A DNA stretch of 64,000 nt from Motiliproteus sp965230735 (lineage in GTDB: Bacteria > Pseudomonadota > Gammaproteobacteria > Pseudomonadales > Balneatricaceae). The stretch spans positions 3,844,001 through 3,908,000 of the forward strand of contig NZ_OZ246016.1 of NCBI RefSeq assembly GCF_965230735.1, given 5' to 3'. This document shows, in pieces, positions 18,384-27,706 of the stretch (its first letter is position 1; every line of letters starts with the position of its first letter). The notes under the pieces were generated by a model. The model was given only the letters and a program-made list of their open reading frames with translations, did no database searches and was not told where the DNA came from. A program made the translations under genes and the position numbers.

Positions 18384-19382
18384 TTAACCGTTGCGTGCCA
18401 ACTGCTTGCGCAGGGTGGGCGGTAAGCCACGGATGGTCAGGGTATCGGTGTCGGCATCGTAGAGCAGTTGATCTCCCAGCAGTGACTCGGAGAAGCTCAG
18501 GCTCAACCCCTTCATCGATCCGCTATAGCGAACAAAGCGCTGGAGTCCGCGCTTGTCGGCGGGAATCTCGGCATTGAGATCCTCATCCTGCTCGCCGACG
18601 TAGTTATAGAACTTGTCCGGATCGGTGGTATCGATCACGCAGGAGAGTTCGCGCATCTGCACCCGTTCTCCCGAGTCGACCCTTTCCTGGCAATACTCGT
18701 AGGCTTTCTGCTTCACCTCTGAGGCTTGCTTGGGCGGCAGCTGTTCTTGATCGCAGTAATCGTTGAACACTTTCAACAGCGTCTGGGTCTGCTGTTTGGC
18801 ATCCACCTCCTCGGTGGCTCCCAATGCCTGACGAAAGGCTTCATTCACCCCTTTGCCGGTGCGCGACCGGACCAACGCCAGGTATTGGCTGCTTTCGGCG
18901 GCCTGCCACTGCTGCAGATCGATCCGGCACCCCAGCTGCACTTTACCCACATCCAGATGCTGCGAATCACTCAGCTCCAATTGCTCATCGATAACCAGCG
19001 CCGGACTGCTGCTCAACAACAACACCAGCAACTGGTCGGCACCCAGCACTTCCATCCGGGCAAACAGTAAGTAACCGCTCACTGCCTCCTCAATCGTGTC
19101 CAGCGCTGTACGAAAGCGCTCGGCGCTTTGACGAGTCAGTTGTACAAAATCGATCTCATCCTGACGATAGCCCGCCAACCAGCGGCTGAACGGATACTCT
19201 TGCTGGTCCAGCTCAAAGCCACCGTAGAGTTTGCCGGAGCGGTTGTTAAAGCCGGCACTGAGTTTGCTGATCAGGGTTTCGACCGAATCGCTGATCGTCA
19301 ACAAGGTCTGACGCGGTGATAACTGAGCCGGAGCTCCTTCGGGTTTGTGGATCTGGTGAACAATTGCTTCGGAAACCGCCAT
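18384..19382 (-). CDS. yejK: Nucleoid-associated protein YejK (NdpA)
   Basis: About 332 residues matching the YejK family over its length: AIVHQIHK at the start, a central GKGVNEAFRQALGATE segment, and a C-terminus with DADTLTIRGLPPTLRKQL. YejK binds DNA in the nucleoid and interacts with topoisomerases. The frame continues to an ATG at 19436, but the ATG at 19382 fits the family N-terminus. It has GAGG only three bases away, so the longer form stays possible. Confidence 0.9.
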   Translation of the reverse strand: MAVSEAIVHQIHKPEGAPAQLSPRQTLLTISDSVETLISKLSAGFNNRSGKLYGGFELDQQEYPFSRWLAGYRQDEIDFVQLTRQSAERFRTALDTIEEAVSGYLLFARMEVLGADQLLVLLLSSSPALVIDEQLELSDSQHLDVGKVQLGCRIDLQQWQAAESSQYLALVRSRTGKGVNEAFRQALGATEEVDAKQQTQTLLKVFNDYCDQEQLPPKQASEVKQKAYEYCQERVDSGERVQMRELSCVIDTTDPDKFYNYVGEQDEDLNAEIPADKRGLQRFVRYSGSMKGLSLSFSESLLGDQLLYDADTDTLTIRGLPPTLRKQLARNG

Positions 19383-19544
19383 CTGCCTCTGCTCGCTGCT
19401 GACTGGAACTGTCTGGAATGAAAAATTGTGCGCCATTATGCCAGAGAAGCCCCGTCGGGGGAGCGACTGACGTTAGCATGTTGAGGCGTGTTTGATCCCG
19501 ACGATCGGCATCAGTGCGCCGCATCGCCGGGATAAAGCCATTAC

Positions 19545-20900
19545 TCAGCTCTGATCGGCGGCGGCTTTTTTCGAGTACAACGCCGCTTCAGTGTCCGGCG
19601 CCACCATCCAGTGATCCAACGCCGTGATATCTTCCGGACTCAGGGTACCGAGTGCCTCCTTGAAACTCATCAGATTACGTACGTAGTTATAACGCGCCGC
19701 CTGATAATCCCGAATCGAGGTATAGAGGGTGCGTTCAGCCTGCAACACATCGACGATATTACGCGTGCCGACACTGTAACCGGCCGAGGTCGCCTCCAAC
19801 GCCGTTTCCGATGACACGATGCTCTGCTTGCGCGCCGCGACCGACTCCACGTCGGTCAACAGATCCCGCAATAGCGAGCGGGTATTCTGCACCACGGCAC
19901 GCTGGGTATCTTCGCGGGTCTGAATCGCCGCATCCCAACGGGCGCTGGCCTCCCGAACCTGAGACGAGGTCCGGCCTCCTGAATACAACGGCAGATTAAA
20001 CTGCAGCCCGATGGAAGCGGACTCCTGGGTGCCGTTGGTCGGATGCAGCGAACGGGCGCCACGATCCGTGCCGTAACCGGCCACCAGATCAACCGTCGGC
20101 AGATGGCGTGAGCGGGTCGATTTGCGGCTCTGTTCGGCGGACTTCACATCCAATGTTGCCGACTGCAGGGCCAGATTGCCGCTCAGCGCCTTATCGACCC
20201 AAGGCTGGTAGGCCGTCGGCGTCATACCCTGTACCGGATAACGGTTGCTCAACACATCCACCTTATTCCAGTGCTGCCCGGTTAACCGATCGATCGCTTC
20301 AAAACTCTTGTCCAGCTGACCCTCGGCCAGAATCCGTGAGACCCGGGCACTGTCGTAACTGGCTCTGGCCTCCTCCACATCGGTGATCGCAATCAAACCG
20401 ACCTCGAACTGTGCCTGTACCTGATCCAGCCGCCGCTTAACTGCCGCTTCGACGGCCAGGGCCGAGGACTGGTCGGTTTGAGCCGCCAGCACATCCAGGT
20501 AGGCTTCGACGGTACGCCGGATCAACGCCTGCTGCGACTGACTGAAGGTTACGCCTGCTTTCTCGGTCAACACCTTGCCGGCCTGGAAGTTAAACCACTC
20601 TTCGGCACGGAACAGCGGCTGACTCAGATTCAGGTCGTACCCATGGTTGTTACCCTGGTCGATCCCGCTGGGACTGACATCGGTGTAGGTGACATCGGCA
20701 CTCAGCGACAAGCTGGGCAGCAGCGATGAGCGGCTCTGTACTTCCGCTTCACGTTCCGCATTGAATACCGCGCGGGCCGACTTAAGCTGGGGATCACTGT
20801 CCAGTGCCTGCTGGTATATCTGCTGCAACGAACCCGCCCATAGCGTCTGACTGACAGCCAAGGCGACAGCGGCAAATCCAAAACGGATCGGGGTTTTCAA
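19545..20900 (-). CDS. tolC: TolC-family outer membrane efflux protein
   Basis: A protein of about 451 residues with a signal peptide (KTPIRFGFAAVALAVSQTLWAG). It shows the TolC repeat pattern: LQQIYQQALDSDPQLKSARA, FRAEEWFNFQAGK, and NIVDVLQAERTLYTSIRDYQAARYNYV. It forms the trimeric outer-membrane duct for tripartite efflux pumps and type I secretion. The frame is open well upstream, but the TTG at 20900 has AGGAG six bases before it and begins at the signal peptide. No pump genes adjoin it, like tolC in many gammaproteobacteria. Confidence 0.92.
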   Translation of the reverse strand: MKTPIRFGFAAVALAVSQTLWAGSLQQIYQQALDSDPQLKSARAVFNAEREAEVQSRSSLLPSLSLSADVTYTDVSPSGIDQGNNHGYDLNLSQPLFRAEEWFNFQAGKVLTEKAGVTFSQSQQALIRRTVEAYLDVLAAQTDQSSALAVEAAVKRRLDQVQAQFEVGLIAITDVEEARASYDSARVSRILAEGQLDKSFEAIDRLTGQHWNKVDVLSNRYPVQGMTPTAYQPWVDKALSGNLALQSATLDVKSAEQSRKSTRSRHLPTVDLVAGYGTDRGARSLHPTNGTQESASIGLQFNLPLYSGGRTSSQVREASARWDAAIQTREDTQRAVVQNTRSLLRDLLTDVESVAARKQSIVSSETALEATSAGYSVGTRNIVDVLQAERTLYTSIRDYQAARYNYVRNLMSFKEALGTLSPEDITALDHWMVAPDTEAALYSKKAAADQS

Positions 20901-21365
20901 GCGACTCTCCTTCTTTGATCGATCAGAACCTGCCGGCGGCCATCGACACCTCCGGCAAAATCCCTGTTGAGACCGGCAGATGGTATCCTCAATCGTCAGG
21001 CGACGGTAGTCGAGCCCGCCACCAGACACACAACTTTGCCAGCCCCGCATCGACGCAGACGCCCACCGCCACGCCAGGCACTGCTGCACTTCAACCCAGC
21101 AGGCTCCGTAACACCAAAAACCCAACAAGTCCTTGTTTTTCCTATGGCCTGAAATCTACCGGTGTCTAGCATTGCAGGCGTTGAGCGGTTGAAGCGGCAC
21201 AGAATATCATCGACAGAGCAACCCATGCCGCGCTCATTTCCGCGCCCCTGTTTCGTCTATTATCAATGGGACAGGATCTATAACGACCGGTCTAAGGTGG
21301 TTTAAAAACAACCCTGGTGGCAGCGCCTGTTTCGGTATGCCTCCAACCGTCGTAGAGGGAAACAG
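20901..21365. other. Divergent intergenic region between tolC and nhaA
   Basis: These 465 bases separate divergent tolC and nhaA and should hold both promoters. I see no convincing coding frame. A short hairpin (AACAAG/CTTGTT, 21124-21137) is followed by Ts. A polypurine ribosome site precedes nhaA at 21354-21360. No promoter hexamers stand out clearly enough to call. Confidence 0.6.
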
Positions 21366-22562
21366 TTGTCGATGATCACGACTCTCCGTTCGTTTTTACG
21401 ACTCGAATCCGCCAGCGGTATCGTGTTGGTACTGGCTGCGGCGTTAGCACTGATACTGGCCAACAGCCCACTGTCCCCCTATTACGATCTGCTGCTGGAT
21501 ATTCCGGTCCAGGTCAGGATCGGTAAACTCGACATCGATAAGCCGTTGCTGTTGTGGATCAACGACGGTTTGATGGTGATCTTCTTCTTTCTGATCGGAC
21601 TCGAGCTCAAACGCGAAGCGATCGAGGGCGAGCTGTCCGATATCCGCAAGGTCACACTGCCGGCGCTGGGCGCCATCGGCGGCATGGCGGTACCCGGTAT
21701 CATCTACTTCCTGGTCAACCAGGGTGATCCGGTCGCCCTGCGCGGCTGGGCCATCCCGACAGCCACCGATATCGCCTTCGTGCTCGGCATTCTGGCCTTG
21801 CTGGGCAACCGGGTACCGATCACCTTGAAGGTATTCCTGGTGTCGTTGGCGATCTTCGACGATATCGGCGCGATTGCGATCATCGCGCTGTTCTACACCG
21901 AATCGATCTCCGAATCGGCGCTGGGGCTGGCCGGGGCCTGCATGCTGATCCTGCTGGTGCTTAATCGGCGCCGGGTGATGGACTACACCCCCTACATCCT
22001 GATCGGCGTACTGATGTGGATCGCGATCCTCAAGTCCGGCATTCACGCGACCCTGGCCGGGGTAATCCTGGCGATGTTCATCCCGCTGAAAAGCCGGACC
22101 AAACCGGGTTATTCGCCCCTCAAAAGCCTTGAACACGACCTTCACGGCACCGTCGCCTTCGGCATCCTGCCGATCTTTGCGTTCGCCAACTCCGGCGTCC
22201 CCCTGGCCGGCATCAGCGCCGACTTTATCCTCCACCCGGTTACGCTGGGTATCGCCCTGGGGCTGTTTCTGGGTAAGCAGATCGGGGTGTTCCTGTTCTG
22301 CTGGATCGGCATAAAGCTGGGGCTGGCCAAGCTCCCCGAGGGCATACGCTGGAGCACCCTCTACGGCGCCGCACTACTTTGCGGAGTCGGTTTCACCATG
22401 AGCCTGTTTATCGGCTCGCTGGCCTTTGAAGATGCCGCCCGCAGCCTGTTCGACGAGCGCCTCGGGGTCATGTTCGGCTCGCTGGTCTGCGGCATCAGCG
22501 GCTTCCTGATGTTGCGTGCCACGCTGAAGGATCCGGATAAGCAGCAACCCACGCCGAGCTGA
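21366..22562 (+). CDS. nhaA: Na+/H+ antiporter NhaA
   Basis: A 398-residue protein matching NhaA throughout: FFFLIGLELKREAIEGEL, AIPTATDIAFVLGILALLG, and the functional Asp pair in LAIFDDIGAIAIIALFYT. It exchanges internal Na+ for external H+ across the inner membrane, which fits a salt-exposed habitat. The TTG start has AGGGA five bases upstream; an ATG two codons later is an alternative. Confidence 0.95.
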   Translation: MSMITTLRSFLRLESASGIVLVLAAALALILANSPLSPYYDLLLDIPVQVRIGKLDIDKPLLLWINDGLMVIFFFLIGLELKREAIEGELSDIRKVTLPALGAIGGMAVPGIIYFLVNQGDPVALRGWAIPTATDIAFVLGILALLGNRVPITLKVFLVSLAIFDDIGAIAIIALFYTESISESALGLAGACMLILLVLNRRRVMDYTPYILIGVLMWIAILKSGIHATLAGVILAMFIPLKSRTKPGYSPLKSLEHDLHGTVAFGILPIFAFANSGVPLAGISADFILHPVTLGIALGLFLGKQIGVFLFCWIGIKLGLAKLPEGIRWSTLYGAALLCGVGFTMSLFIGSLAFEDAARSLFDERLGVMFGSLVCGISGFLMLRATLKDPDKQQPTPS

Positions 22563-22679
22563 TCGGCGACGATGGCGGTAAGGAGGGGGTATTGCAACAG
22601 CCGCTTGACGACCCGGCCCCCCTTGCCGCTACTATCGGGGTAACATTCCCAGACGCCAAGGCGGGATCACCGACACCCT

Positions 22680-24176
22680 ATGCAAACCAACGACTACCAG
22701 CCGCTGGACCGCTACCGTCAACTGGCGGAGAAGTCCCCCGATTTTATCTCCCGTCATACCCCCGGGGACCTGGTGTTTATCGACGTCAACCCGGCGGTCG
22801 AGAAGATCCTCGGCTACCGCAGCGATGAGATCATCGGTCGCTCCGCCAACGAGCTGTTCCACCCCAAGGACGTCGGTTCCTGGAAGAACGGCACCAGCAA
22901 CGTTACCTACAGCGAGGGGGTCTATACCAGCACCTATCGGCTGCGACACAAAAACGGCGACTACATCTGGCTCGAAACCACCAGCCGAACCATCCGCGAT
23001 CCGGAAACCGGGGAGCTGGAAGAGATCATCTGCGTTTCCCGCGATGTCAGCGAGCGCATTCAGGCCGACCGCACCCTGTCTCGCCTGGCCCAGGTGGTCG
23101 AGGCCACGTCGGACCTGGTGCTGTTCTGCAATGCCAACTATCAGGTGGTCTATCTCAACGAATCAGCGATTCGCACCCTCAACATCGATAAGGGACGCTT
23201 CCCGACCCTGCATCTGGACGAGCTGTTCTCACGCGACAACAACAGCCGTCTGCTGCAGGAGATCTTCCCGCAAGCGCTGGAGACCGGTGAATGGCGCGGC
23301 GAACTGCCGCTGGAACCGGGTTCCATTGAAGATCGGATCGCCTCGGTACACCAGATCATCGCCCACCGGAATGAAGAGCAGGAGCTACGCTACTTCTCCA
23401 TCATCGGCCGCGATATTACCGAACAACGCCGCGCCGAAGCCGAAGCGCTTCAGTACCAGCTCAACATGGCCCATATCTCCCGTTTGATGTCGCTCGGCGA
23501 GATGGCATCCGGTCTGGCCCACGAGATCAATCAACCGCTGGGAGCGATCCTGAATTACAGCCGCGGCACCCTACGACGGATTCAGGAAGGTACGATTAAG
23601 GACTTCGATAAAGTCTGCGAATCGCTGCAGCTGATCTCCCGCCAGGCGATCCGCGCCGCCGACATCATCAAACGCCTGCGCGGCTTCGTGAAGAAAACCG
23701 AATACCAGCGGATGGACTTCTCAATCAACGAGACCTGCCTGGAGATCGCCCAGTTTATGGGCCAGGAAGCCCGCAACGAGGGGATTCGTTTCGATTTCCA
23801 GCTTGACCCGGCCGAACCGGTGATCTATGCCGACAAGGTGCAGATCGAGCAGGTTATTTTGAATCTACTGCGCAACGCGATCGAGGCGTTCGACGGCAGT
23901 CGGGACAACGGCGAAAAAACCATTACAATAGCCACCCGAATGGACGCGGAGCAGTTGCTGGTCGAGGTCGAAGACAACGCCAGCGGTATCACCGCCGACC
24001 AGATGAGCAACCTGTTCGAGCCCTACTTCACTTCCAAGAGTGCCGGGCTCGGAATGGGCTTATCGATCTCCCGTACCATTATCGAAGCCCATCGCGGAAA
24101 GCTGTGGGCGGAATCCGACGGCCGCACCGGCAGTACCTTTAAGATCAGTCTACCGAAGGAAACCCTGCACCCATGA
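22680..24176 (+). CDS. PAS-PAS sensor histidine kinase, FixL/TodS-like
   Basis: 498 residues without membrane helices. PAS 1 (about 14-125) carries the NPAVEKILGYRSDEIIGR pattern and PAS 2 spans about 132-248. The dimerisation/phospho-acceptor domain has His281 in GLAHEINQPLGAILNY, and the ATPase domain has N, G1 and G2 boxes (NLLRNAIEAFDG, VEDNASGIT, GLGMGLSIS). It probably senses a cytosolic signal and phosphorylates the response regulator overlapping its end by four bases. PAS 1 lacks an obvious FixL-type heme His, so oxygen sensing is not supported. Confidence 0.9.
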   Translation: MQTNDYQPLDRYRQLAEKSPDFISRHTPGDLVFIDVNPAVEKILGYRSDEIIGRSANELFHPKDVGSWKNGTSNVTYSEGVYTSTYRLRHKNGDYIWLETTSRTIRDPETGELEEIICVSRDVSERIQADRTLSRLAQVVEATSDLVLFCNANYQVVYLNESAIRTLNIDKGRFPTLHLDELFSRDNNSRLLQEIFPQALETGEWRGELPLEPGSIEDRIASVHQIIAHRNEEQELRYFSIIGRDITEQRRAEAEALQYQLNMAHISRLMSLGEMASGLAHEINQPLGAILNYSRGTLRRIQEGTIKDFDKVCESLQLISRQAIRAADIIKRLRGFVKKTEYQRMDFSINETCLEIAQFMGQEARNEGIRFDFQLDPAEPVIYADKVQIEQVILNLLRNAIEAFDGSRDNGEKTITIATRMDAEQLLVEVEDNASGITADQMSNLFEPYFTSKSAGLGMGLSISRTIIEAHRGKLWAESDGRTGSTFKISLPKETLHP

Positions 24177-24811
24177 GCAAACCCGCCCCGACCGGTGAAT
24201 TATCCATCTTCGTCGTCGACGATGACGACGCGTTCCGTGATTCACTCTGCTGGCTGCTCGAATCCACCAACCGTCCGATCCAAACGTTCGAGTCCGGCGA
24301 GCGCTTCCTGGCCGACTATGACGGCAGCCCCGGCTGTCTGCTGCTGGATATTCGAATGCCGGGACTCAATGGCCTGGCTCTGCAGCAGGAGCTCAACAGC
24401 CGCGGAATCCGCCTGCCGACCCTGATCCTGACCGGCCACGGCGATATCCCGATGGCCGTTACCGCGATCAAGAACGGCGCACTGGATTTCGTTGAGAAGC
24501 CGTTTGACGACCAGGTGCTGCTCGACCATGTCGATAAAGCCCTGTCCCTGGCCGACCAGTGGCATCAGGAACAGCAACAGCGTCAGGAGCTGCTGCAACG
24601 TTGGGATACGCTCAGCAAGCGGGAAAAACAGGTGATGGAGCTGGTGGTTTCGGGCAGCGCCAACAAGGTGATCGCCGAGAGCCTGAAAATCAGCCCCAAG
24701 ACCGTCGAGGTTCACCGCGCCCGGGTGATGTCCAAGATGGAGGCCGAGAGCCTGGCCGACCTGGTCAACCAGGCCCACCGTATCGACGCCCTCAGCAAAC
24801 TACTCAGCTGA
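24173..24811 (+). CDS. FixJ-type response regulator (receiver-LuxR HTH)
   Basis: A 212-residue response regulator. The receiver has the acidic pocket DDDD at 16-19, phospho-acceptor Asp59 (LLLDIRMPG) and the conserved Lys in VEKPFD. The C-terminal LuxR-type helix-turn-helix is LSKREKQVMELVVSG to SPKTVEVHRARVMSKM. Its ATG overlaps the kinase stop (ATGA), so the two are coupled. Targets may include nearby nhaA, but nothing in the sequence proves it. Confidence 0.93.
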   Translation: MSKPAPTGELSIFVVDDDDAFRDSLCWLLESTNRPIQTFESGERFLADYDGSPGCLLLDIRMPGLNGLALQQELNSRGIRLPTLILTGHGDIPMAVTAIKNGALDFVEKPFDDQVLLDHVDKALSLADQWHQEQQQRQELLQRWDTLSKREKQVMELVVSGSANKVIAESLKISPKTVEVHRARVMSKMEAESLADLVNQAHRIDALSKLLS

Positions 24812-24847
24812 CAGGCCGCGCCTCCCCCCCGTGACGCTCGGCCAGGC

Positions 24848-25657
24848 CTAGGCCTGATCGTTCAGCAACCGCCGGATAAAGCCGCCCATCGCCTCCAGAC
24901 AGGGCTCGGTCGCTTCGCGGTGGGGAATATGGGCCGCATCGAGCCAACAGGGAGAAGCCTGGGCTCCGATCCCCTCGCAGATCTTCTCCACCTGCAGTGC
25001 CGAACCGTACTGATCATTAACACCCTGCATGATCAGCGACGGGGCTCGAATCCGACCCAGCCAGGGACTCAGGTCCAGCCCTTGGAAGCTGTCGCGAAGC
25101 CAGGTCTGCCACCAGCCCTGGAACAGGGTATCGGTCTTATCACCGTGATAGCGGGACAACCCCGGACGAATCGCCTCATCGTACAGGTCGCGGGCCTGGA
25201 TGATCCCATCGCGGGTGATCGGCTCGACGAGCAGATGAGCCGCTTCGGTGATCACTCCCCTCACCCGATCGGGCACACTGGCGGCACCGACCAGCGCGAT
25301 CGAGCCACCATCACTGTGACCAACCAGTACCGCCTGCTCGATTTCCAGACGTTCGAGCAGCTGCGGCAAGACCACCTCACCCTCGTAGACCAGGTAGTCG
25401 TCCGGACGCGGCAGCTCAAGCGAGCTGGCCCCGGCGTGACCGATCCGCTCGTAGATCAGCACATCACAGCCACAGCGTTCGGCCAACTGCTGCGGAAAGT
25501 CCCGCCACTGGGCGATGCTGCCCAGGGCCTCGTGCAGAAACACCAGTGTCACCGGTGATTCTGGAGCCGACTGTCGTCCTCGACGAACATAGAGACCGGC
25601 GCCCTCACCAAAACGGGGTGCGGTTATCGGCAGTTCAAATTCATCCCAGTTCAACAT
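24848..25657 (-). CDS. Alpha/beta hydrolase
   Basis: About 269 residues of alpha/beta-hydrolase fold. The oxyanion segment is LVFLHEALGSIAQWRDFP, and the nucleophile elbow VLVGHSDGGSIALVGA has Ser in G-H-S-D-G. The acid is likely in VNDQYGSALQ, and the catalytic His in the AAHIPHRE segment. The His-Glu-Ala-Leu-Gly-Ser oxyanion loop is like that of ester and lactone hydrolases. The ATG at 25657 has AAGGAGG nine bases upstream and is preferred over one at 25693. It follows the etf terminator, so it has its own promoter or read-through. Confidence 0.85.
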   Translation of the reverse strand: MLNWDEFELPITAPRFGEGAGLYVRRGRQSAPESPVTLVFLHEALGSIAQWRDFPQQLAERCGCDVLIYERIGHAGASSLELPRPDDYLVYEGEVVLPQLLERLEIEQAVLVGHSDGGSIALVGAASVPDRVRGVITEAAHLLVEPITRDGIIQARDLYDEAIRPGLSRYHGDKTDTLFQGWWQTWLRDSFQGLDLSPWLGRIRAPSLIMQGVNDQYGSALQVEKICEGIGAQASPCWLDAAHIPHREATEPCLEAMGGFIRRLLNDQA

Positions 25658-25690
25658 CGTCGGCAACCTCCTTCCGGCAGCATACAGATA

Positions 25691-25718
25691 CAAAAAAGCC
25701 CGGCCGAACCGGGCTTTT
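25691..25718 (-). terminator. Intrinsic terminator of the etfBA operon
   Basis: GCCCGG and CCGGGC pair around a five-base loop (CCGAA on the + strand). On the minus strand the stem is followed by a run of Ts. It lies 45 bases after the etfA stop. Confidence 0.85.
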
Positions 25719-25762
25719 CGAGCGTGAAGCGCCCCCAGGGCCGCTTCTCATTGCTGCGCAAA

Positions 25763-26689
25763 TTACAGCTTGGATTCCAGCTCCGGAACCGCTTCGAACA
25801 GGTCGGCAACCAGACCGTAATCGGCAACCGAGAAGATCGGGGCCTCTTCGTCCTTGTTGATCGCAACGATGAACTTGGAGTCCTTCATACCGGCCAGGTG
25901 CTGGATCGCACCGGAGATACCGACGGCGATGTAGAGTTCCGGCGCAACGATCTTACCGGTCTGACCCACCTGCATATCGTTGGGAACGAAGCCAGCGTCA
26001 ACCGCAGCACGGGAGGCACCAACGGCGGCACCCAGCTTGTCGGCCACCTTCTCAAGCAGCTCAAAGTTTTCGCCATTACCCATACCGCGACCACCGGAAA
26101 TGATGACGCTGGCAGCGGTCAGCTCAGGACGATCGGACTGGGCCAGCTCTTCCTTAACGAAGGCGGACTTGCCGGCATCGCAAGCGGCGGAAACGGTTTC
26201 AACGCTGGCACTGCCATCGGTCGCAGCCGCGTCGAAGGCGGTGGAGCGAACGGTGATCACCTTAACGGCGTCGCTTGACTGCACGGTCGCGATCGCGTTA
26301 CCGGCGTAGATCGGACGCTGGAAGGTATCGGCGCTCTCGACCGCAATGATGTCGGAGATCTGTGCCACGTCCAGCTTGGCGGCAACCCGCGGCATGAAGT
26401 TCTTGCCGGTGGTGGTGGCGGAAGCCAGGATGTGGCTGTAACCGTCGGCCAGCTCCAGTACCAGCAGCGCCAGGTTCTCGGCCAGCTGATGGGCATAAGC
26501 TGCGTTGTCGGCAACCAGGACCTTGTTGACGCCGGCGATCTTGGCGGCCTCTTCGGCGGCGGCGCCACAGTTTTCGCCTGCAACCAGCAGGTCGATGTCA
26601 CCACCGATCTGTTGGGCAGCGGCGACGGTGTTCAGGGTTGCTCCTTTCAGAGCAGCGTTGTCGTGTTCTGCAATTACCAGGATACCCAT
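25763..26689 (-). CDS. etfA: Electron transfer flavoprotein, alpha subunit
   Basis: 308 residues. The N-terminal half is the ETF domain. The C-terminal FAD-binding part reads SGGRGMGNGENFELLE, GASRAAVDAGFVPNDMQVGQTG, and SGAIQHLAGMKDS. With EtfB it accepts electrons from acyl-CoA and other flavin dehydrogenases and passes them to ETF-QO, encoded divergently upstream. The start is two bases after the etfB stop, with AAGGTG eight bases before it, so it is cotranscribed with etfB. Confidence 0.97.
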   Translation of the reverse strand: MGILVIAEHDNAALKGATLNTVAAAQQIGGDIDLLVAGENCGAAAEEAAKIAGVNKVLVADNAAYAHQLAENLALLVLELADGYSHILASATTTGKNFMPRVAAKLDVAQISDIIAVESADTFQRPIYAGNAIATVQSSDAVKVITVRSTAFDAAATDGSASVETVSAACDAGKSAFVKEELAQSDRPELTAASVIISGGRGMGNGENFELLEKVADKLGAAVGASRAAVDAGFVPNDMQVGQTGKIVAPELYIAVGISGAIQHLAGMKDSKFIVAINKDEEAPIFSVADYGLVADLFEAVPELESKL

Positions 26690-26691
26690 GA

Positions 26692-27441
26692 TTAAATCAC
26701 CTTCGCTTCGTTCTTCAGTTTCTCGACCAGCTCGTCCACGCTACCGACGATGATGCCTGCCTGGCGCTCGGCCGGCGGCTCAACCTTCAGGACCTTCAGA
26801 CGGGCGGCGGTTTCAACGCCGTAGTCAGCCGGTGTTTTGGTGTCCAGCGGCTTACGCTTGGCCTTCATGATGTTCGGCAGTGAGGCATAACGCGGCTCGT
26901 TCAGACGCAGGTCGGTGGTGACGATCGCCGGCAGATCCAGCGATACGGTCTGCAGACCGCCGTCGATTTCACGGGTTACGGCCACTTTACCGTCGGCAAC
27001 TTCAACCTCGGAGGCGAAGGTACCCTGCGGCATTTCGGTCAACGCACCCAGCATCTGGCCAGTCTGGTTGTTGTCGGAATCGATCGACTGCTTACCCAGA
27101 ATAACCAGACCCGGCTGCTCCTCTTCGACCACCTTGGCCAGCAGCTTGGCAACTGCCAGTGATTCCAGGTCTTCGTCGGTTTCGATCTGGATACCACGGT
27201 CGGCGCCCAGGGCCAGCGCGGTACGGATCTGCTCCTGGCAGCTCTTCGGACCGATGGAAACAACCACGATCTCTTCTGCGACACCGGCTTCCTTAAGACG
27301 GACCGCCTCTTCCACGGCGATTTCGCAGAACGGGTTCATCGCCATTTTGACGTTCGCCAGGTCGACCCCGGACTGATCACTCTTGACGCGGACCTTGACG
27401 TTGTAGTCGATCACGCGCTTCACGGATACTAGAACTTTCAT
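26692..27441 (-). CDS. etfB: Electron transfer flavoprotein, beta subunit
   Basis: 249 residues: MKVLVSVKRVIDYNVKVRVK start, AMNPFCEIAVEEAVRLKE, and the AMP-binding and recognition-loop region around ALGADRGI and LRLNEPRYASLPNIMKAK. It is the AMP-carrying partner of EtfA. GAGG six bases upstream supports the ATG. It is first in the etfBA operon, which reads away from the ETF-QO gene across 265 bases of regulatory DNA. Confidence 0.97.
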   Translation of the reverse strand: MKVLVSVKRVIDYNVKVRVKSDQSGVDLANVKMAMNPFCEIAVEEAVRLKEAGVAEEIVVVSIGPKSCQEQIRTALALGADRGIQIETDEDLESLAVAKLLAKVVEEEQPGLVILGKQSIDSDNNQTGQMLGALTEMPQGTFASEVEVADGKVAVTREIDGGLQTVSLDLPAIVTTDLRLNEPRYASLPNIMKAKRKPLDTKTPADYGVETAARLKVLKVEPPAERQAGIIVGSVDELVEKLKNEAKVI

Positions 27442-27493
27442 AGAGTTCCTCGTTTTGTTGCCAACCCTTGCTTGAGGGCGCCTGATGAAAGAA

Positions 27494-27592
27494 CGCCTGA
27501 GTCGTTCTGCTCAGGCGCTGTCGAATCGTTACTTAGCAGAGACTAAGTGATTTCCCTAGGAAAGTACCATTCGCATTTGGTCGATGCAAATG
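27494..27592. promoter_or_regulatory. Three inverted repeats in the etfBA / ETF-QO divergent promoter region
   Basis: CGCCTGAG/CTCAGGCG (27494-27501 and 27510-27517) is a perfect 8-bp repeat with an 8-base spacer. ACTTAG/CTAAGT (27531-27536 and 27543-27548) has a 6-base spacer. CATTTG/CAAATG (27574-27579 and 27587-27592) follows. They lie between two functionally linked transcription units and are candidate operators. No known regulator's site is recognised. Confidence 0.45.
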
Positions 27593-27706
27593 GTTCTTGC
27601 AAAAAATAGGGGTTTTTACTTAGAATGCCATCCAACCCGAGTGAGCCCTTCGACAGAAAGCGCGCTAACTCACGCTAAAACAGAGAAAACTGAACAGGAG
27701 ATGGCT

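Noticed and set aside
21240..21365. A sodium-responsive leader or riboswitch before nhaA
   Set aside because: Short pairings exist in the leader, but I could not build a convincing multi-stem structure or match a known motif.
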